This document shows, piece after piece, positions 1 to 8,521 of a DNA stretch of 64,000 nucleotides. Every line of letters begins with the position of its first letter. Position 1 is the first letter of the stretch. The stretch is from Curtobacterium sp. Leaf183. Lineage in GTDB: Bacteria > Actinomycetota > Actinomycetes > Actinomycetales > Microbacteriaceae. Both the position numbers and the translations under genes were made by a program. The DNA is taken from contig NZ_LMPO01000008.1 in the NCBI RefSeq assembly GCF_001424385.1, positions 838,835 to 902,834 on the forward strand. Reading direction: 5' to 3'. Under the pieces are notes generated by a model. It had not been told where the DNA came from and ran no database searches. It saw only the letters and a list, made by a program, of their open reading frames with translations.

Positions 1-335
1 GTGACGGCACCAGCTCCGTCTCCGACACCTTCACCATCCACCCCGACGGCGCCTTCCGGAAGCTGACGCTCGACAGCCCGTCGCAGCAGTCGACCTTCAC
101 CCCGGACGTCGACGTCCTCTTCACGGGCACGGGCACCCCCGGCGCGACGATCACCGCGACCGCACCCGTGTGGAACAACAACGAGATCTTCACGACGACC
201 GTCAACGCCAACGGGGACTGGAAGATCAAGCGGAGCTTCAAGGACTTCACCTACGTCCTCGACATCACCCAGGAAGCAAAGGACGGCACCACCGACGCCA
301 TCACCGGCGTCACCCTGACCCCCGCAACGAAGTAA
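1..335 (+). CDS. C-terminal part of a secreted or surface protein with bacterial Ig-like domain (partial at window edge)
   Basis: The frame is open from the window edge (first full codon at base 3) and closes at TAA, giving 110 visible residues. The sequence is rich in Thr, Asp and Gly and contains GTGTPGATITATAPVWNN followed by VNANGDWKIKR. This is the pattern of bacterial Ig-like repeats, where a GTPGATVTV strand is followed by a DGNW strand, found stacked in adhesins and secreted polymer-binding proteins. No LPXTG motif or terminal membrane helix is visible, so any anchor must lie upstream of the window. A strong hairpin follows 23 bases after the stop. Domain class is fairly safe; the role of the whole protein cannot be read from this fragment. 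Confidence 0.75.
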   Translation, partial: DGTSSVSDTFTIHPDGAFRKLTLDSPSQQSTFTPDVDVLFTGTGTPGATITATAPVWNNNEIFTTTVNANGDWKIKRSFKDFTYVLDITQEAKDGTTDAITGVTLTPATK

Positions 336-358
336 CCCCGCGGGAAGCACCGAACACC

Positions 359-390
359 GGCGGCGGTCTCCCTCGAAGGGGACCGCCGCC
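359..390. terminator. GC-rich hairpin terminator
   Basis: A 13-bp stem beginning GGCGGCGGTC with a six-base loop (CTCGAA) and one G-T wobble lies just after the Ig-like gene and before the AT-rich kinase promoter. There is no run of T, as is usual for actinobacterial terminators. Confidence 0.7.
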
Positions 391-427
391 GTCGTGCATG
401 GTCGGGATCAGCACCCTGGACCAAATG

Positions 428-457
428 TATGTCGTTTGATATACTAAAAGCGACATA
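428..457. promoter_or_regulatory. AT-rich imperfect palindrome (operator/promoter) upstream of the BY-kinase gene
   Basis: TATGTCG and CGACATA form 7-bp outer arms in inverted orientation around an AT-rich core containing TATACT, a plausible -10 box. The island is strikingly AT-rich compared with its surroundings and sits 18 bases before the ATG, with TGAGGGA as ribosome binding site in between. A symmetric site overlapping a promoter suggests a dimeric repressor. The regulator is not identifiable in this window. Confidence 0.6.
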
Positions 458-474
458 CCGATCTGAGGGACATC

Positions 475-1896
475 ATGACTCTTTCCGACTTCCTGCGCGT
501 GCTGCGCCGGTCGTGGTTGCTCGTCCTCACGGCGACGTTCGCCGTCGGGGCCGCTGCCGCGGCAACCGCGCTCATCACTCCCCCGACCTACCACGCCGCA
601 GCGCAGGTGTACGTGTCGGTCCAGACGAGCACGCCAGACGTGAACGACCTCGCGCAGGGCAGCAACGCGGCACAGCAGAAGGTGAACTCGTACGTCCGCG
701 TCGTCCGGAGCGCCAGTGTCCTGCAGCCGGTCATCGACGACCTCCACCTCGACACCACGGTCACCGAGCTCGCCGACGTGGTCACCGCGAAGGCGGACGT
801 CGACAGCGTGCTGCTCGACATCGGGGTGGACGACGGCGACCCGAAGCAGGCCGCGCGCATCGCGGCAGGTGTCACCAAGAGCTTCACCGCAGTCGTCACC
901 GGACTCCTCGAGAAGCCGACCGCCGGCGGACCGTCGCTCGTCCGGATCGAGACGGTCCAGCCTCCGATCGTGCCCGAGGCGCCGTCCTCACCCAACCTGC
1001 CCAAGTACGTCGCGCTCGGCCTGGCGTTCGGACTCGCTCTGGGGATCGCGGCCGCGCTGGTCCGGCAGACGCTCGACTCGAAGGTCCGCACCCGAGACGA
1101 CGTCGAACGAGTCACCTCGGTACCGGTGCTCGGAGCCATCGGGTTCGACGCCTCTGCGACGACGAACCCGCTCGTCGTCCAGTCCGATCCTCGCAACCCG
1201 CGGGCAGAAGCGTTCCGCTCGCTCCGGACCAACGTGCAGTTCGTCGAGTTGGACCAGCAGCGTCGGAGCTTCACCATCACCTCGGCCCTGCCGTCCGAAG
1301 GCAAGTCCACCACCGCAGCGAACCTCGCGATCACGATGGCCGAGAGCGGCGCCCGGGTCGTCCTCGTGGACGCCGACCTCAGGCGCCCCCGTGTCGCCGA
1401 GATCATGGGTGTCGAGGGATCCGTCGGACTGTCCGACCTGCTCATCGGACACGCAGAGCTCGACGATGTGACGCTCCCCTGGGGCCGCGGGGGGCTCTCC
1501 GTCCTGCCCGCCGGACAGATCCCGCCGAACCCGAGCGAACTCCTCGGCGGCGTGGCGATGCACGCCCTCGTGGAGCAACTGACCGCCGAGTACGACGTCG
1601 TGATCTTCGATGCGCCGCCGCTCCTGCCCGTGACGGACGCAGCGATCCTCAGCCGCGTCACCGGCGGCGGGATGGTGATCTCGTCGGCGGGCAAGGCCAC
1701 CCAGAAGCAGCTGGCCGCGGCACTCGACGCCCTGGACAGCGTCGGCGGCAGGGCCCTCGGGATCATCATGACGATGGTCCGGACGAAGGACAGCGGGGCG
1801 TACACGACCTACTACGCGCAGGAACCAGACACGGGCGTCGACACCGCGACGAGTCGAGGCCGACGCCTGGCCGACCGCGCTGCGACACGCACCTGA
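475..1896 (+). CDS. Polysaccharide biosynthesis tyrosine autokinase (Wzz domain plus BY-kinase)
   Basis: Membrane-bound chain-length regulator and tyrosine kinase for capsule or exopolysaccharide export, 473 residues. An N-terminal Wzz domain has membrane segments near residues 14-36 and 177-197. The cytoplasmic kinase domain follows, with Walker A SALPSEGKSTTAAN near 270-283, Walker A' VVLVDADLRRP near 295-305 and Walker B VVIFDAPPLLPVTDA near 375-389. The C-terminal tail carries clustered tyrosines (GAYTTYYAQ, about 442-450), where BY-kinases autophosphorylate. The domains are fused in one chain, as is common in Actinobacteria. The ATG start has TGAGGGA upstream. No glycosyltransferase, flippase or cognate phosphatase gene is adjacent in this window; the next gene is a small lipoprotein 44 bases downstream. 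Confidence 0.9.
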   Translation: MTLSDFLRVLRRSWLLVLTATFAVGAAAAATALITPPTYHAAAQVYVSVQTSTPDVNDLAQGSNAAQQKVNSYVRVVRSASVLQPVIDDLHLDTTVTELADVVTAKADVDSVLLDIGVDDGDPKQAARIAAGVTKSFTAVVTGLLEKPTAGGPSLVRIETVQPPIVPEAPSSPNLPKYVALGLAFGLALGIAAALVRQTLDSKVRTRDDVERVTSVPVLGAIGFDASATTNPLVVQSDPRNPRAEAFRSLRTNVQFVELDQQRRSFTITSALPSEGKSTTAANLAITMAESGARVVLVDADLRRPRVAEIMGVEGSVGLSDLLIGHAELDDVTLPWGRGGLSVLPAGQIPPNPSELLGGVAMHALVEQLTAEYDVVIFDAPPLLPVTDAAILSRVTGGGMVISSAGKATQKQLAAALDALDSVGGRALGIIMTMVRTKDSGAYTTYYAQEPDTGVDTATSRGRRLADRAATRT

Positions 1897-1940
1897 ACGA
1901 CCACAGCACGATCCACCACCACCACCACAAGGAGTTCCCC

Positions 1941-2369
1941 ATGATCCGCAAGACCGCCGTGTCCCTCGTCCTCGGAGCCGCCTTCCTGACAGCCCTCGCC
2001 GGGTGCAGCAGCACGTCGACTCCCGGCCCGACGTCGTCTCCCAAGCCTTCGCACACCACGCCGGTGACCGAGACGGTCTACAACGAGTGCGTCGACGGCC
2101 TCGCGACCGTCGATGCGTCGGACCTGTCCGCGGACGAGCCCTTCACGCTCGGCGACTGTGCCCAGGTGTCCGTGCTCGGCGCGGCGAAGGACGGCGGCAC
2201 GATCTCGCTCGGCGCTGTCGACAGTCTCCTGGTCGAGGCGAGCGGCGCCACCATCGAGGTGCAGGGCGCGAAGACGATCACCATCCCCGGTTCGGACAAC
2301 ACCGTCACCTACGGTGGCACGGCCGAGGTCCAGGACCTCGGAACCGGCAACACGGCGACCGCTCGCTGA
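1941..2369 (+). CDS. Small secreted lipoprotein, DUF3060-like
   Basis: This 142-residue product has a classic lipoprotein signal: positively charged MIRK, a hydrophobic stretch and the lipobox LAGC with Cys22 as acylation site. A Ser/Thr/Pro linker follows. The second half has short beta-strand-like repeats (GATIEVQGAKTITIPGSDN, VTYGG) resembling DUF3060 lipoproteins of Actinobacteria. The ATG has AAGGAG seven bases upstream and the gene ends at a terminator. It follows the BY-kinase by 44 bases, so the two may be co-transcribed and the lipoprotein could serve the envelope polysaccharide system, but this rests on position only. Confidence 0.8.
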   Translation: MIRKTAVSLVLGAAFLTALAGCSSTSTPGPTSSPKPSHTTPVTETVYNECVDGLATVDASDLSADEPFTLGDCAQVSVLGAAKDGGTISLGAVDSLLVEASGATIEVQGAKTITIPGSDNTVTYGGTAEVQDLGTGNTATAR

Positions 2370-2381
2370 GGCGGAGAGCAC

Positions 2382-2406
2382 GGCCGCCCGGCACGACCGG
2401 GCGGCC
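2382..2406. terminator. Hairpin terminator after the lipoprotein gene
   Basis: Arms GGCCGCCCGG and CCGGGCGGCC (10 bp, perfect) enclose a five-base loop; the sequence CTTCGG follows. It lies 13 bases after the lipoprotein stop. Confidence 0.75.
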
Positions 2407-2497
2407 CTTCGGCGTACCCGGAGCGCGACCGTGACCGCGGCCCGAGCACAGGCACGACCGCGCCACGAACGCCCCCCTGCCCGACTACGCTCGATCC

Positions 2498-3670
2498 GTG
2501 CGATGGAGTCGAGTGAACTGGCCCGCAGTGGGCTACGTGTCCCTCGAGGACTTCGACGGTGCCGCCGACCACCTCCGCCGCCTGCTCGAGGACGCTCCGC
2601 CGACGGTGGCGGCCCTCGCGACCGTCAAGTGGTCGGACTCCCGGGTCGCACGCTGGACGGTCGAGCCGATGCACCGGCACGATGAACCCGCCGACGACGA
2701 ACCCGCCGCGCTGCCCGACCACGGCGAACCCGACCCGGTCGTCCTGCACGCCGAGGTGCTCGTCCGCAACGACGAAGTGCTCGACACGGCGGACGGACTC
2801 TGGCGGCGCTGGAACCACGCGCGCGTGACCCTGCGCTTCGCCGACGCGGTCATCGAACCACCGCTGCTCGACCCGACCGTGCTGCTCGCCGGGGACGCCC
2901 ACGTGCTCCGCGGCGAACTCGAGCACGCGGGTCGCGACACCTGGGAACTCCGGCTGCTCGTCTCCCCCGTCGGCGAGGTCGCGATCCGCTTCACGGACGT
3001 GTCGGTCGAGGTCCGGAGCGTCGAGGAGTCCGCGTTCACCGGACTCGACGACCGTCCCGGCCGCGGCTGGCACGGGCCGGTTCCGGACGGCTGGGTCGAG
3101 TGGGCGACCGAGGGCGTCCGCGCCGCCGCGTACGGCGACCTGGGCGGCCTGCACCTGGCCGACGACGCCAGCGACGTCGACGACGTGGACCCGCGGTGGG
3201 GCTTCGCGCCGATGCACGCTGCGGCCTGGTTCGACCGGCCCGAGATGCTCGAGGAGCTCCTGCGCCGTGGGGCCTCGCTCGAACTGGTGGACGCCGCGGG
3301 CCGGACACCGCTGACGCTGGCGATCGACCGCGACGCGCGACAGGCCGTCGCCGTGCTCGCGGCGGCGGGCGCCGACCTCGGCTCGCGGGACGCCGACGGC
3401 AACCCGCCCGTCGTCCGGGCGGCCTGGGGTGGTCACGCCGAGGTGGTCCGCATCCTCTGCGACGCCGGTGCAGACACCCGGGCTCGGGGCTCCCGGGGCG
3501 CGACCCTGCTCATCGCCGCCGTCGACTCGGGGGACGTCGACACGGTTCGCCAGGTCCTCACCCGCGACGTCGACCGGTACGCCAGGGACGACGAGGGGTC
3601 GAGCGCGGCCGACCGCGCCGAGCTGCTGCGCGATGCCGGCCCGGGCGAACTGCTCGGCATCCACCGCTGA
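2498..3670 (+). CDS. Ankyrin-repeat protein with uncharacterised N-terminal domain
   Basis: The product has 390 residues. About residues 225-385 form three to four ankyrin repeats: FAPMHAAAWFDRPEMLEELL, then GRTPLTLAIDRDARQAVAVL, then NPPVVRAAWGGHAEVVRIL, and a degenerate last copy. Ankyrin repeats mediate protein binding. The first ~220 residues are acidic, contain no signal peptide or membrane helix and match no family I recognise. The GTG start is chosen because it opens the frame; it lacks a clear Shine-Dalgarno sequence and may be leaderless. A second in-frame GTG 27 bases downstream is possible. The gene converges on the GH1 operon, with only 72 bases between stops. Confidence 0.7.
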   Translation: MRWSRVNWPAVGYVSLEDFDGAADHLRRLLEDAPPTVAALATVKWSDSRVARWTVEPMHRHDEPADDEPAALPDHGEPDPVVLHAEVLVRNDEVLDTADGLWRRWNHARVTLRFADAVIEPPLLDPTVLLAGDAHVLRGELEHAGRDTWELRLLVSPVGEVAIRFTDVSVEVRSVEESAFTGLDDRPGRGWHGPVPDGWVEWATEGVRAAAYGDLGGLHLADDASDVDDVDPRWGFAPMHAAAWFDRPEMLEELLRRGASLELVDAAGRTPLTLAIDRDARQAVAVLAAAGADLGSRDADGNPPVVRAAWGGHAEVVRILCDAGADTRARGSRGATLLIAAVDSGDVDTVRQVLTRDVDRYARDDEGSSAADRAELLRDAGPGELLGIHR

Positions 3671-3742
3671 ACAGCCGGCCACCCCGGTGACGGGTGCGGA
3701 CCGGACGGGGCGACCAGGGCCTCCAGTCGGACCGCCGGACGA

Positions 3743-4930
3743 TCAGACCGTCAGCGCGTTCGCGCGCGCGACGCCGCCGTACCAGTGCGCCGACGGCTTC
3801 GGCGTGCGCTCGAACGTCAGCGGGTCCCACGCCACGAGACCGAAGGTCGGCCGGAACCCGGAGGCCCACTCGTAGTTGTCGAGCAGGGACCAGTGCTGGT
3901 AGCCGAGGACCTCGATGCCGTCCTCGATGCAGCGGTGGATGCCCTCGAGGGCGCCCTGCGTGTAGGCCTCGCGTCGGGAGTCGTCCGCGGTCGCGATGCC
4001 GTTCTCGGTGATCATGAGCGGCACGTGCCCGGACAGTTCCCACGCACTGCGGAGTCCCTCGGCCGAGGCCTCCGGCCAGAACTCCCAGCCGGTCAGGGTC
4101 GTCTCGACGTCGTCCGCGACCGGCAGCGGTCCGGACGGCCCGATGAACGTGCGCGTGTAGGCCTGCACGCCGAGGAAGTCATCGCCGGCCCCGGCCTCGA
4201 GGTACCAGTCGTCGCGCGGGTACCCGTACTCGCGCAGCATCGCGTCCGCCCCGGGCTCCCCGTTCGAGCGGAAGGCCTGGGTCGCGACGGTCCACCCGGA
4301 CTGGAGGCCCGACACCTGTCCCAGGACCTCGCGCGACCGCCGGTGGCTGGCCAGCAGGGCGTCGGCGACACCCAGGTCCGGGTTCGGCAGGCCGTAGGCC
4401 ACCAGGTTCGCAGCGTCCTCGCCGCCGGCGAGCATCGCGGCGATGTTCGGCTCGTTGATCGTGCAGACGTAGCGGACGCCGTCCTGCACGACGGGGAGCG
4501 CGGCCTCGGTGTAGCGGGCGAACAGGTCGGCGGCGTCGGGCGCGCGCCAGAAGCCGTCGCGCTCGAACCAGCGAGGGACCGTGAAGTGCATGAGGGTGAC
4601 GATCGGCTCGAGGCCGAACTCGTGGCAGGTCTCGACCATGCGGCGGTAGTGGTCGACCTCGGCGCGGCTGACGAACCCGCGCTCGGGCTCGATGCGTGCC
4701 CACTCGATGCTGAACCGGTAGGAGTTCAGCCCGAGCTCCGCCGCGATCCGGATGTCGTCGCGGTAGCGGTGGTAGCTGTCGGCCGCGTCGCCGGAGGGCT
4801 CGACGATCGTCGTGTCCGGTTCGTGCTCGTGCACCCACCAGTTGCTGTTGACGTTGTTGCCCTCGATCTGGTGGGCGGCGGTGGCGGCACCCCAGAGGAA
4901 GCCGTCGGGGAACTGCAGCGAAGTGATGAT
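3743..4930 (-). CDS. Glycoside hydrolase family 1 beta-glycosidase
   Basis: Cytoplasmic retaining beta-glucosidase/galactosidase-type enzyme, about 395 residues. The N-terminus FPDGFLWGAATAAHQIEG is diagnostic of GH1. CTINEPN holds the acid/base Glu (about residue 160), MITENGIA holds the nucleophile Glu (about 309), and the aglycone-site pattern LDNYEWASGF follows. It closes an Opp-type transporter operon, so it probably hydrolyses the imported beta-glucoside. The start is odd: no ATG, GTG or TTG lies in frame near the family N-terminus. A good Shine-Dalgarno (AAAGG) sits just ahead of two ATC codons, so I place the start at the first ATC. A rare start codon, the CTG overlapping the upstream stop, or a base error are the options. 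Confidence 0.88.
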   Translation of the reverse strand: MITSLQFPDGFLWGAATAAHQIEGNNVNSNWWVHEHEPDTTIVEPSGDAADSYHRYRDDIRIAAELGLNSYRFSIEWARIEPERGFVSRAEVDHYRRMVETCHEFGLEPIVTLMHFTVPRWFERDGFWRAPDAADLFARYTEAALPVVQDGVRYVCTINEPNIAAMLAGGEDAANLVAYGLPNPDLGVADALLASHRRSREVLGQVSGLQSGWTVATQAFRSNGEPGADAMLREYGYPRDDWYLEAGAGDDFLGVQAYTRTFIGPSGPLPVADDVETTLTGWEFWPEASAEGLRSAWELSGHVPLMITENGIATADDSRREAYTQGALEGIHRCIEDGIEVLGYQHWSLLDNYEWASGFRPTFGLVAWDPLTFERTPKPSAHWYGGVARANALTV

Positions 4931-4938
4931 GGTGCCTT

Positions 4939-5811
4939 TCAGTGGGCGGACAGGAACCGATCGAAGACCTCGACGGTCCCCTGCGGGTTCTCGATCTGGG
5001 GGCCGTGCCAGCTCTCCGGGATGACGACGTACTCGGCCTCCGTGTCGAGCGCCATCTGCCGCTGCCACGGGATCGGCCACGCGGTGTCCCACTCGCCGTG
5101 CGTGACGAGCACGGGGAGCCCGGTGGCGCGGAGTTCGTCGGAGGCGTCGGTGTGGTCCTCGAGGATGTGCCCGCCGGCCACGACGCTGAGCGGACTCGTG
5201 GCGTCGAAGCGGTCGCGGACCATGCGGACGTCGTCGGGGAGTTCCTCGTCGGGGCGGTACGCCCACAGCGGGTTCGTGGAGTCGAACAGCTGGCGCAGGT
5301 TGCCGGCGGTGTCGTGCAGGATCGTCAGCTCGGTGACCTTGCGGTATGGCCAGCCGTACGGGCCGGAGCAGAACTGCACGACGTCGCGGAAGGCGCTCGG
5401 GTCCTGGATCGCGGCGGCGCGGACGATCACGCCGCCCAGCGAGTGCCCGATCAGGTGCACGGGGGCGCCGTCGTCGAGCAGTCGGGCGACCCGGACGACG
5501 TCGGCGGCCTCTTCCTCGAGCGCGTAGTCGCGCGGTTCCGTCGGCGCCGCGGAGTCGGCCTGACCGCGGCGACTGATCGCGACCGCGGTCCAGCCGGCGT
5601 CACGGAGCAGCGGCATGAACGTCCGCCAGTCCTCTTTCGAGCCGGTGTACCCGGGGACGACGAGCACGACGCCCTTGCTCGGGCCCGACGGGACGACGCG
5701 GTAGGCGGTGAGCCGGCCGACGGGCAGGTCGATGCCGACGACGTCGACGCCCTCGGGGGTGGGCAGGTGGCCGAACGGCGGGACGGTGGGGAACGCGTGC
5801 AGGTTCGTCAT
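4939..5811 (-). CDS. Alpha/beta-hydrolase fold protein
   Basis: A 290-residue cytoplasmic hydrolase. VVLVVPGYTGSKEDW near residue 50 is the oxyanion region, LIGHSLGGV contains the nucleophile Ser of the GxSxG elbow, LVTHGEWDTAWP should hold the acid, and the His of ESWHGPQIENP near the C-terminus fits the catalytic His. Substrate is unknown; esterase or deacetylase action on a decorated glycoside is a reasonable guess from the operon. The ATG overlaps the ATPase stop as ATGA, so translation is coupled. It ends eight bases before the likely GH1 start. Confidence 0.85.
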   Translation of the reverse strand: MTNLHAFPTVPPFGHLPTPEGVDVVGIDLPVGRLTAYRVVPSGPSKGVVLVVPGYTGSKEDWRTFMPLLRDAGWTAVAISRRGQADSAAPTEPRDYALEEEAADVVRVARLLDDGAPVHLIGHSLGGVIVRAAAIQDPSAFRDVVQFCSGPYGWPYRKVTELTILHDTAGNLRQLFDSTNPLWAYRPDEELPDDVRMVRDRFDATSPLSVVAGGHILEDHTDASDELRATGLPVLVTHGEWDTAWPIPWQRQMALDTEAEYVVIPESWHGPQIENPQGTVEVFDRFLSAH

Positions 5812-7592
5812 GAGGCCAGTCTGCGACGGGGGTTGGGCACCGCGTCCAGCAGCGCGACCGTGTAGTCGTCCTGCGGGTGCTGCAGCACGTCGGCCGTCCG
5901 TCCCCGCTCGACGACCGCGCCGTCGTGCAGCACCATGATGTCGTCGGTGATGAGCCGGGCGCTGAGCAGGTCGTGCGTGATGTACAGCAGCGAGACGCCC
6001 CACTGCTCGCGCAGGTCCTCGAGGAGCGCGAGCACCCCGGCGCGGAGCGTCACGTCGAGCATCGAGACCGGTTCGTCGGCGATGATCACCTGCGGGTCGC
6101 TCGCGAGCGCTCGGGCGATCACGACGCGCTGCCGCTGCCCGCCGGAGAGCTGGTGCGGGAGCTTCTGCGCGAACTGCTCCACCGGCGTCAGCCCCACGGT
6201 CTCGAGCAGTTCGAGGACGCGGTGCCTCGCCTCGCGGCCGCGCAGCCCGGTGTAGTTCACGACCGGCCGGGTCAGCGTGTACTCGACCGTGTGCAGCGGG
6301 TTGAGCGCCGAGTACGGGTCCTGGAACACCATCTGCACCTCGGAGCGCAGGTCGCGCAGCCCGCGTCGGCCGGCACGGGCGACGTCGAGGTCGCCGAACC
6401 GGACCGTGCCGGAGCTCGGCTTCTCGACGCCGGTGAGCATCTTGGCGATCGTCGACTTGCCGGAGCCCGACTGGCCGACGAGCGCCAGGGACTGTCCCGG
6501 CTCGAGGGTGAACGACACGTCGCGGACGGCGCGGACCGGGTCCTCGCCGCGTCGGGGCGGCGCGTACGTCTTGACGAGGTGCTCGACCACGATCGGGTTA
6601 CGTGCGGCCGAGCGTTCGCGGGACCCGACGGTGCTGAACGACGAGGTCGTCTCCTGTCGCGTCGCGCCGTCGGACGAGCGCAGCGACCGGTCGGGGAAGC
6701 CGGGCAGACTCACGACCTCGGCGCGGGGGTCGGCGTAGTGCGACAGGAGCATCTGCGTGTACTCCTCCTGCGGGTCGCGCAGGATCTCCCGCGAGCCGCC
6801 GTCCTCGACGATGCGCCCCTCGTGCATGACGAGGACGCGCTCGGTGGCCTCGAGGACGATGCCGAGGTCGTGGCTGATGAGCACCGCCGTGAAGCCCTCG
6901 GACCGCTGCAGTTCGATGATCGTGTCCATCACCGCGTGCTGCACCAGCACGTCGAGCGCCGTGGTCGGCTCGTCGAACACCATGAGCTGGGGCTCGAGGG
7001 ACAGCGCGAGGGCGATCGACACGCGCTGCCGCATGCCGCCGGACAGCTCGCCCGGGAACCGCGCCAGCATCGAGTCCGGCAGCTTCACCTTGCCGACGAG
7101 CTCCCGCATCCGGGCGTCCCAGCGCTCGCGCGGGACGTGCCCGTGGGCCTTGAAGACGTCGATGAAGTGGTTGCGGATCGTCCGGACCGGGTTGAGCGCG
7201 TTCATGCCCGACTGCAGCACCATCGCGAAGCCGCCCTGGCGCTGCTGCCGGAGCTCCTCGTCACCGAGGTCGCGGATGTCCTTCCCCGCGAACACGATGC
7301 TGCCGCCGTTCGTCCGCGCCGGCGGCTTCTGCAGGCGGGTCAGCGCGTAGCCGAGGGTCGACTTGCCGGACCCGGACTCGCCGACCAGGCCGACGAACTC
7401 GCCCTTGCGCAGCTGGAAGGAGACGTGGTCGACCGCCTGCACGGCGGTCTGGCCGGACGACTCGTAGACGACCGACAGGTCGCGGACGTCCAGCAGGACG
7501 TCATCGGCGGTGGAACCGCCGGACGGGAGGCTCGTGGCGGCGCCGGTGGGAGCCTCCAGTCCGGTGGTGGGGACGGGACGTGCGCCGCTCAT
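5808..7592 (-). CDS. ABC transporter ATP-binding protein, fused DppD-DppF type
   Basis: A 594-residue protein with two complete nucleotide-binding domains of the oligopeptide/oligosaccharide (PepT) family. The first has Walker A GESGSGKST (residues 71-79), signature LSGGMRQRVSIA and Walker B VFDEPTTALDV. The second has GQSGSGKST (about 372), LSGGQRQRVVIARAL and IIADEPVSMLDV. Each is followed by the family's C-terminal substrate-specific tail. It powers the two permeases encoded upstream. The ATG overlaps the permease stop (ATGA). Fusion of the D and F ATPases is common in Actinobacteria. Confidence 0.93.
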   Translation of the reverse strand: MSGARPVPTTGLEAPTGAATSLPSGGSTADDVLLDVRDLSVVYESSGQTAVQAVDHVSFQLRKGEFVGLVGESGSGKSTLGYALTRLQKPPARTNGGSIVFAGKDIRDLGDEELRQQRQGGFAMVLQSGMNALNPVRTIRNHFIDVFKAHGHVPRERWDARMRELVGKVKLPDSMLARFPGELSGGMRQRVSIALALSLEPQLMVFDEPTTALDVLVQHAVMDTIIELQRSEGFTAVLISHDLGIVLEATERVLVMHEGRIVEDGGSREILRDPQEEYTQMLLSHYADPRAEVVSLPGFPDRSLRSSDGATRQETTSSFSTVGSRERSAARNPIVVEHLVKTYAPPRRGEDPVRAVRDVSFTLEPGQSLALVGQSGSGKSTIAKMLTGVEKPSSGTVRFGDLDVARAGRRGLRDLRSEVQMVFQDPYSALNPLHTVEYTLTRPVVNYTGLRGREARHRVLELLETVGLTPVEQFAQKLPHQLSGGQRQRVVIARALASDPQVIIADEPVSMLDVTLRAGVLALLEDLREQWGVSLLYITHDLLSARLITDDIMVLHDGAVVERGRTADVLQHPQDDYTVALLDAVPNPRRRLAS

Positions 7593-8521
7593 GCGGTCGC
7601 CTCCTTGCGCTTCGGGCGCGCGCCCTCGCGCAGCCGCGGGTTGGACACGGCGTCGACGCCGAAGTTGATCAGGGTGAGACTCATCGCCAGCAGCGCGATG
7701 CACAGACCCGGCGCGAACAGCAGGATCCACTGCCCGGTCAGCAGCGCGTTCGAGTTCTGCGCCCAGTAGAGGATCGTGCCCCAGCTGACGACCGACGAGT
7801 CGCCGAGTCCGAGGAACTCCAGGCCCGCCTCGGCCAGGATCGCGCTCGTCGCGGCACCGAAGAAGCTGCCGACGATCAGGCTCGTCATGTTCGGCAGGAT
7901 CTCGCGGAAGACGATGCGCGCTGCACCCTCGCCGGAGAACTGTGCGGCCGTCACGAAGTCGCGACCGCGGAGGGACTGCGTCTGGCTGCGCAGGACGCGG
8001 GCGCCCCAGGCCCAGCCGGTGACGACGATCACCGCGATGATGACCGCGATGCCGCCGTTCTGCAGGTACGCCGCGATGACGATCATCAGGGGCAGGCCCG
8101 GGATGACGAGGAACAGGTTGACGATGAAGCCGATGACCTCGGCGACCCAGCCGCGGACGTAGCCCCAGCTGAGGCCGATCGCGACGGCGACGAGCGTGGA
8201 CAGGATGCCCGCGACCGCGCCGACCATGACCGAGATGCGGGCGCCGTAGATGAGCTGGGAGAGGACGTCCTCGCCGGCGGCGGTGGTGCCCATCCAGTGT
8301 GCCCACGTCGCGTCGGCGGAGCGCGCGAAGCCGTTCTGGGACGCGCCGTACGGGGCGAGGAGGGGTGCTGCGAGCGCCACGACGACGAACACGGCGAGGA
8401 TGACGATGCCGATCCGGGCCTTGGTGTTGCCCCACACGATGCCGAACTGGCGGGCTGCACTCTTCCATCGGGACGGAGCCTGCTGCTCCGGTTCCTGCGT
8501 GCGTACTGCGATCGTGGTCAT
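7589..8521 (-). CDS. ABC transporter permease, DppC/OppC type
   Basis: A 310-residue integral membrane subunit with an N-terminal cytoplasmic extension, a first helix at about residues 37-57 and a large loop before the remaining helices, as in OppC. The EAA motif region reads EGAARIVFREILPNMTSLIV, which docks on the ATPase. It pairs with the DppB-type permease, whose stop it overlaps by four bases. Together they form the channel for a peptide- or oligosaccharide-type substrate. Confidence 0.92.
   Translation of the reverse strand: MTTIAVRTQEPEQQAPSRWKSAARQFGIVWGNTKARIGIVILAVFVVVALAAPLLAPYGASQNGFARSADATWAHWMGTTAAGEDVLSQLIYGARISVMVGAVAGILSTLVAVAIGLSWGYVRGWVAEVIGFIVNLFLVIPGLPLMIVIAAYLQNGGIAVIIAVIVVTGWAWGARVLRSQTQSLRGRDFVTAAQFSGEGAARIVFREILPNMTSLIVGSFFGAATSAILAEAGLEFLGLGDSSVVSWGTILYWAQNSNALLTGQWILLFAPGLCIALLAMSLTLINFGVDAVSNPRLREGARPKRKEATA

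Noticed and set aside
588-1805. Long minus-strand frame opposite the BY-kinase
   Set aside because: Shadow of a high-GC gene; Ser/Arg-rich product without domains.
429-1940. Long plus-strand frame running through the BY-kinase gene
   Set aside because: It is an out-of-phase reading of the kinase gene, rich in Arg and Pro; only its last part, the lipoprotein from 1941, is real.
5877-7769. 630-codon plus-strand frame opposite the ABC ATPase gene
   Set aside because: Antisense shadow, His/Arg/Val-rich and without motifs, while the minus strand encodes clear Walker motifs.
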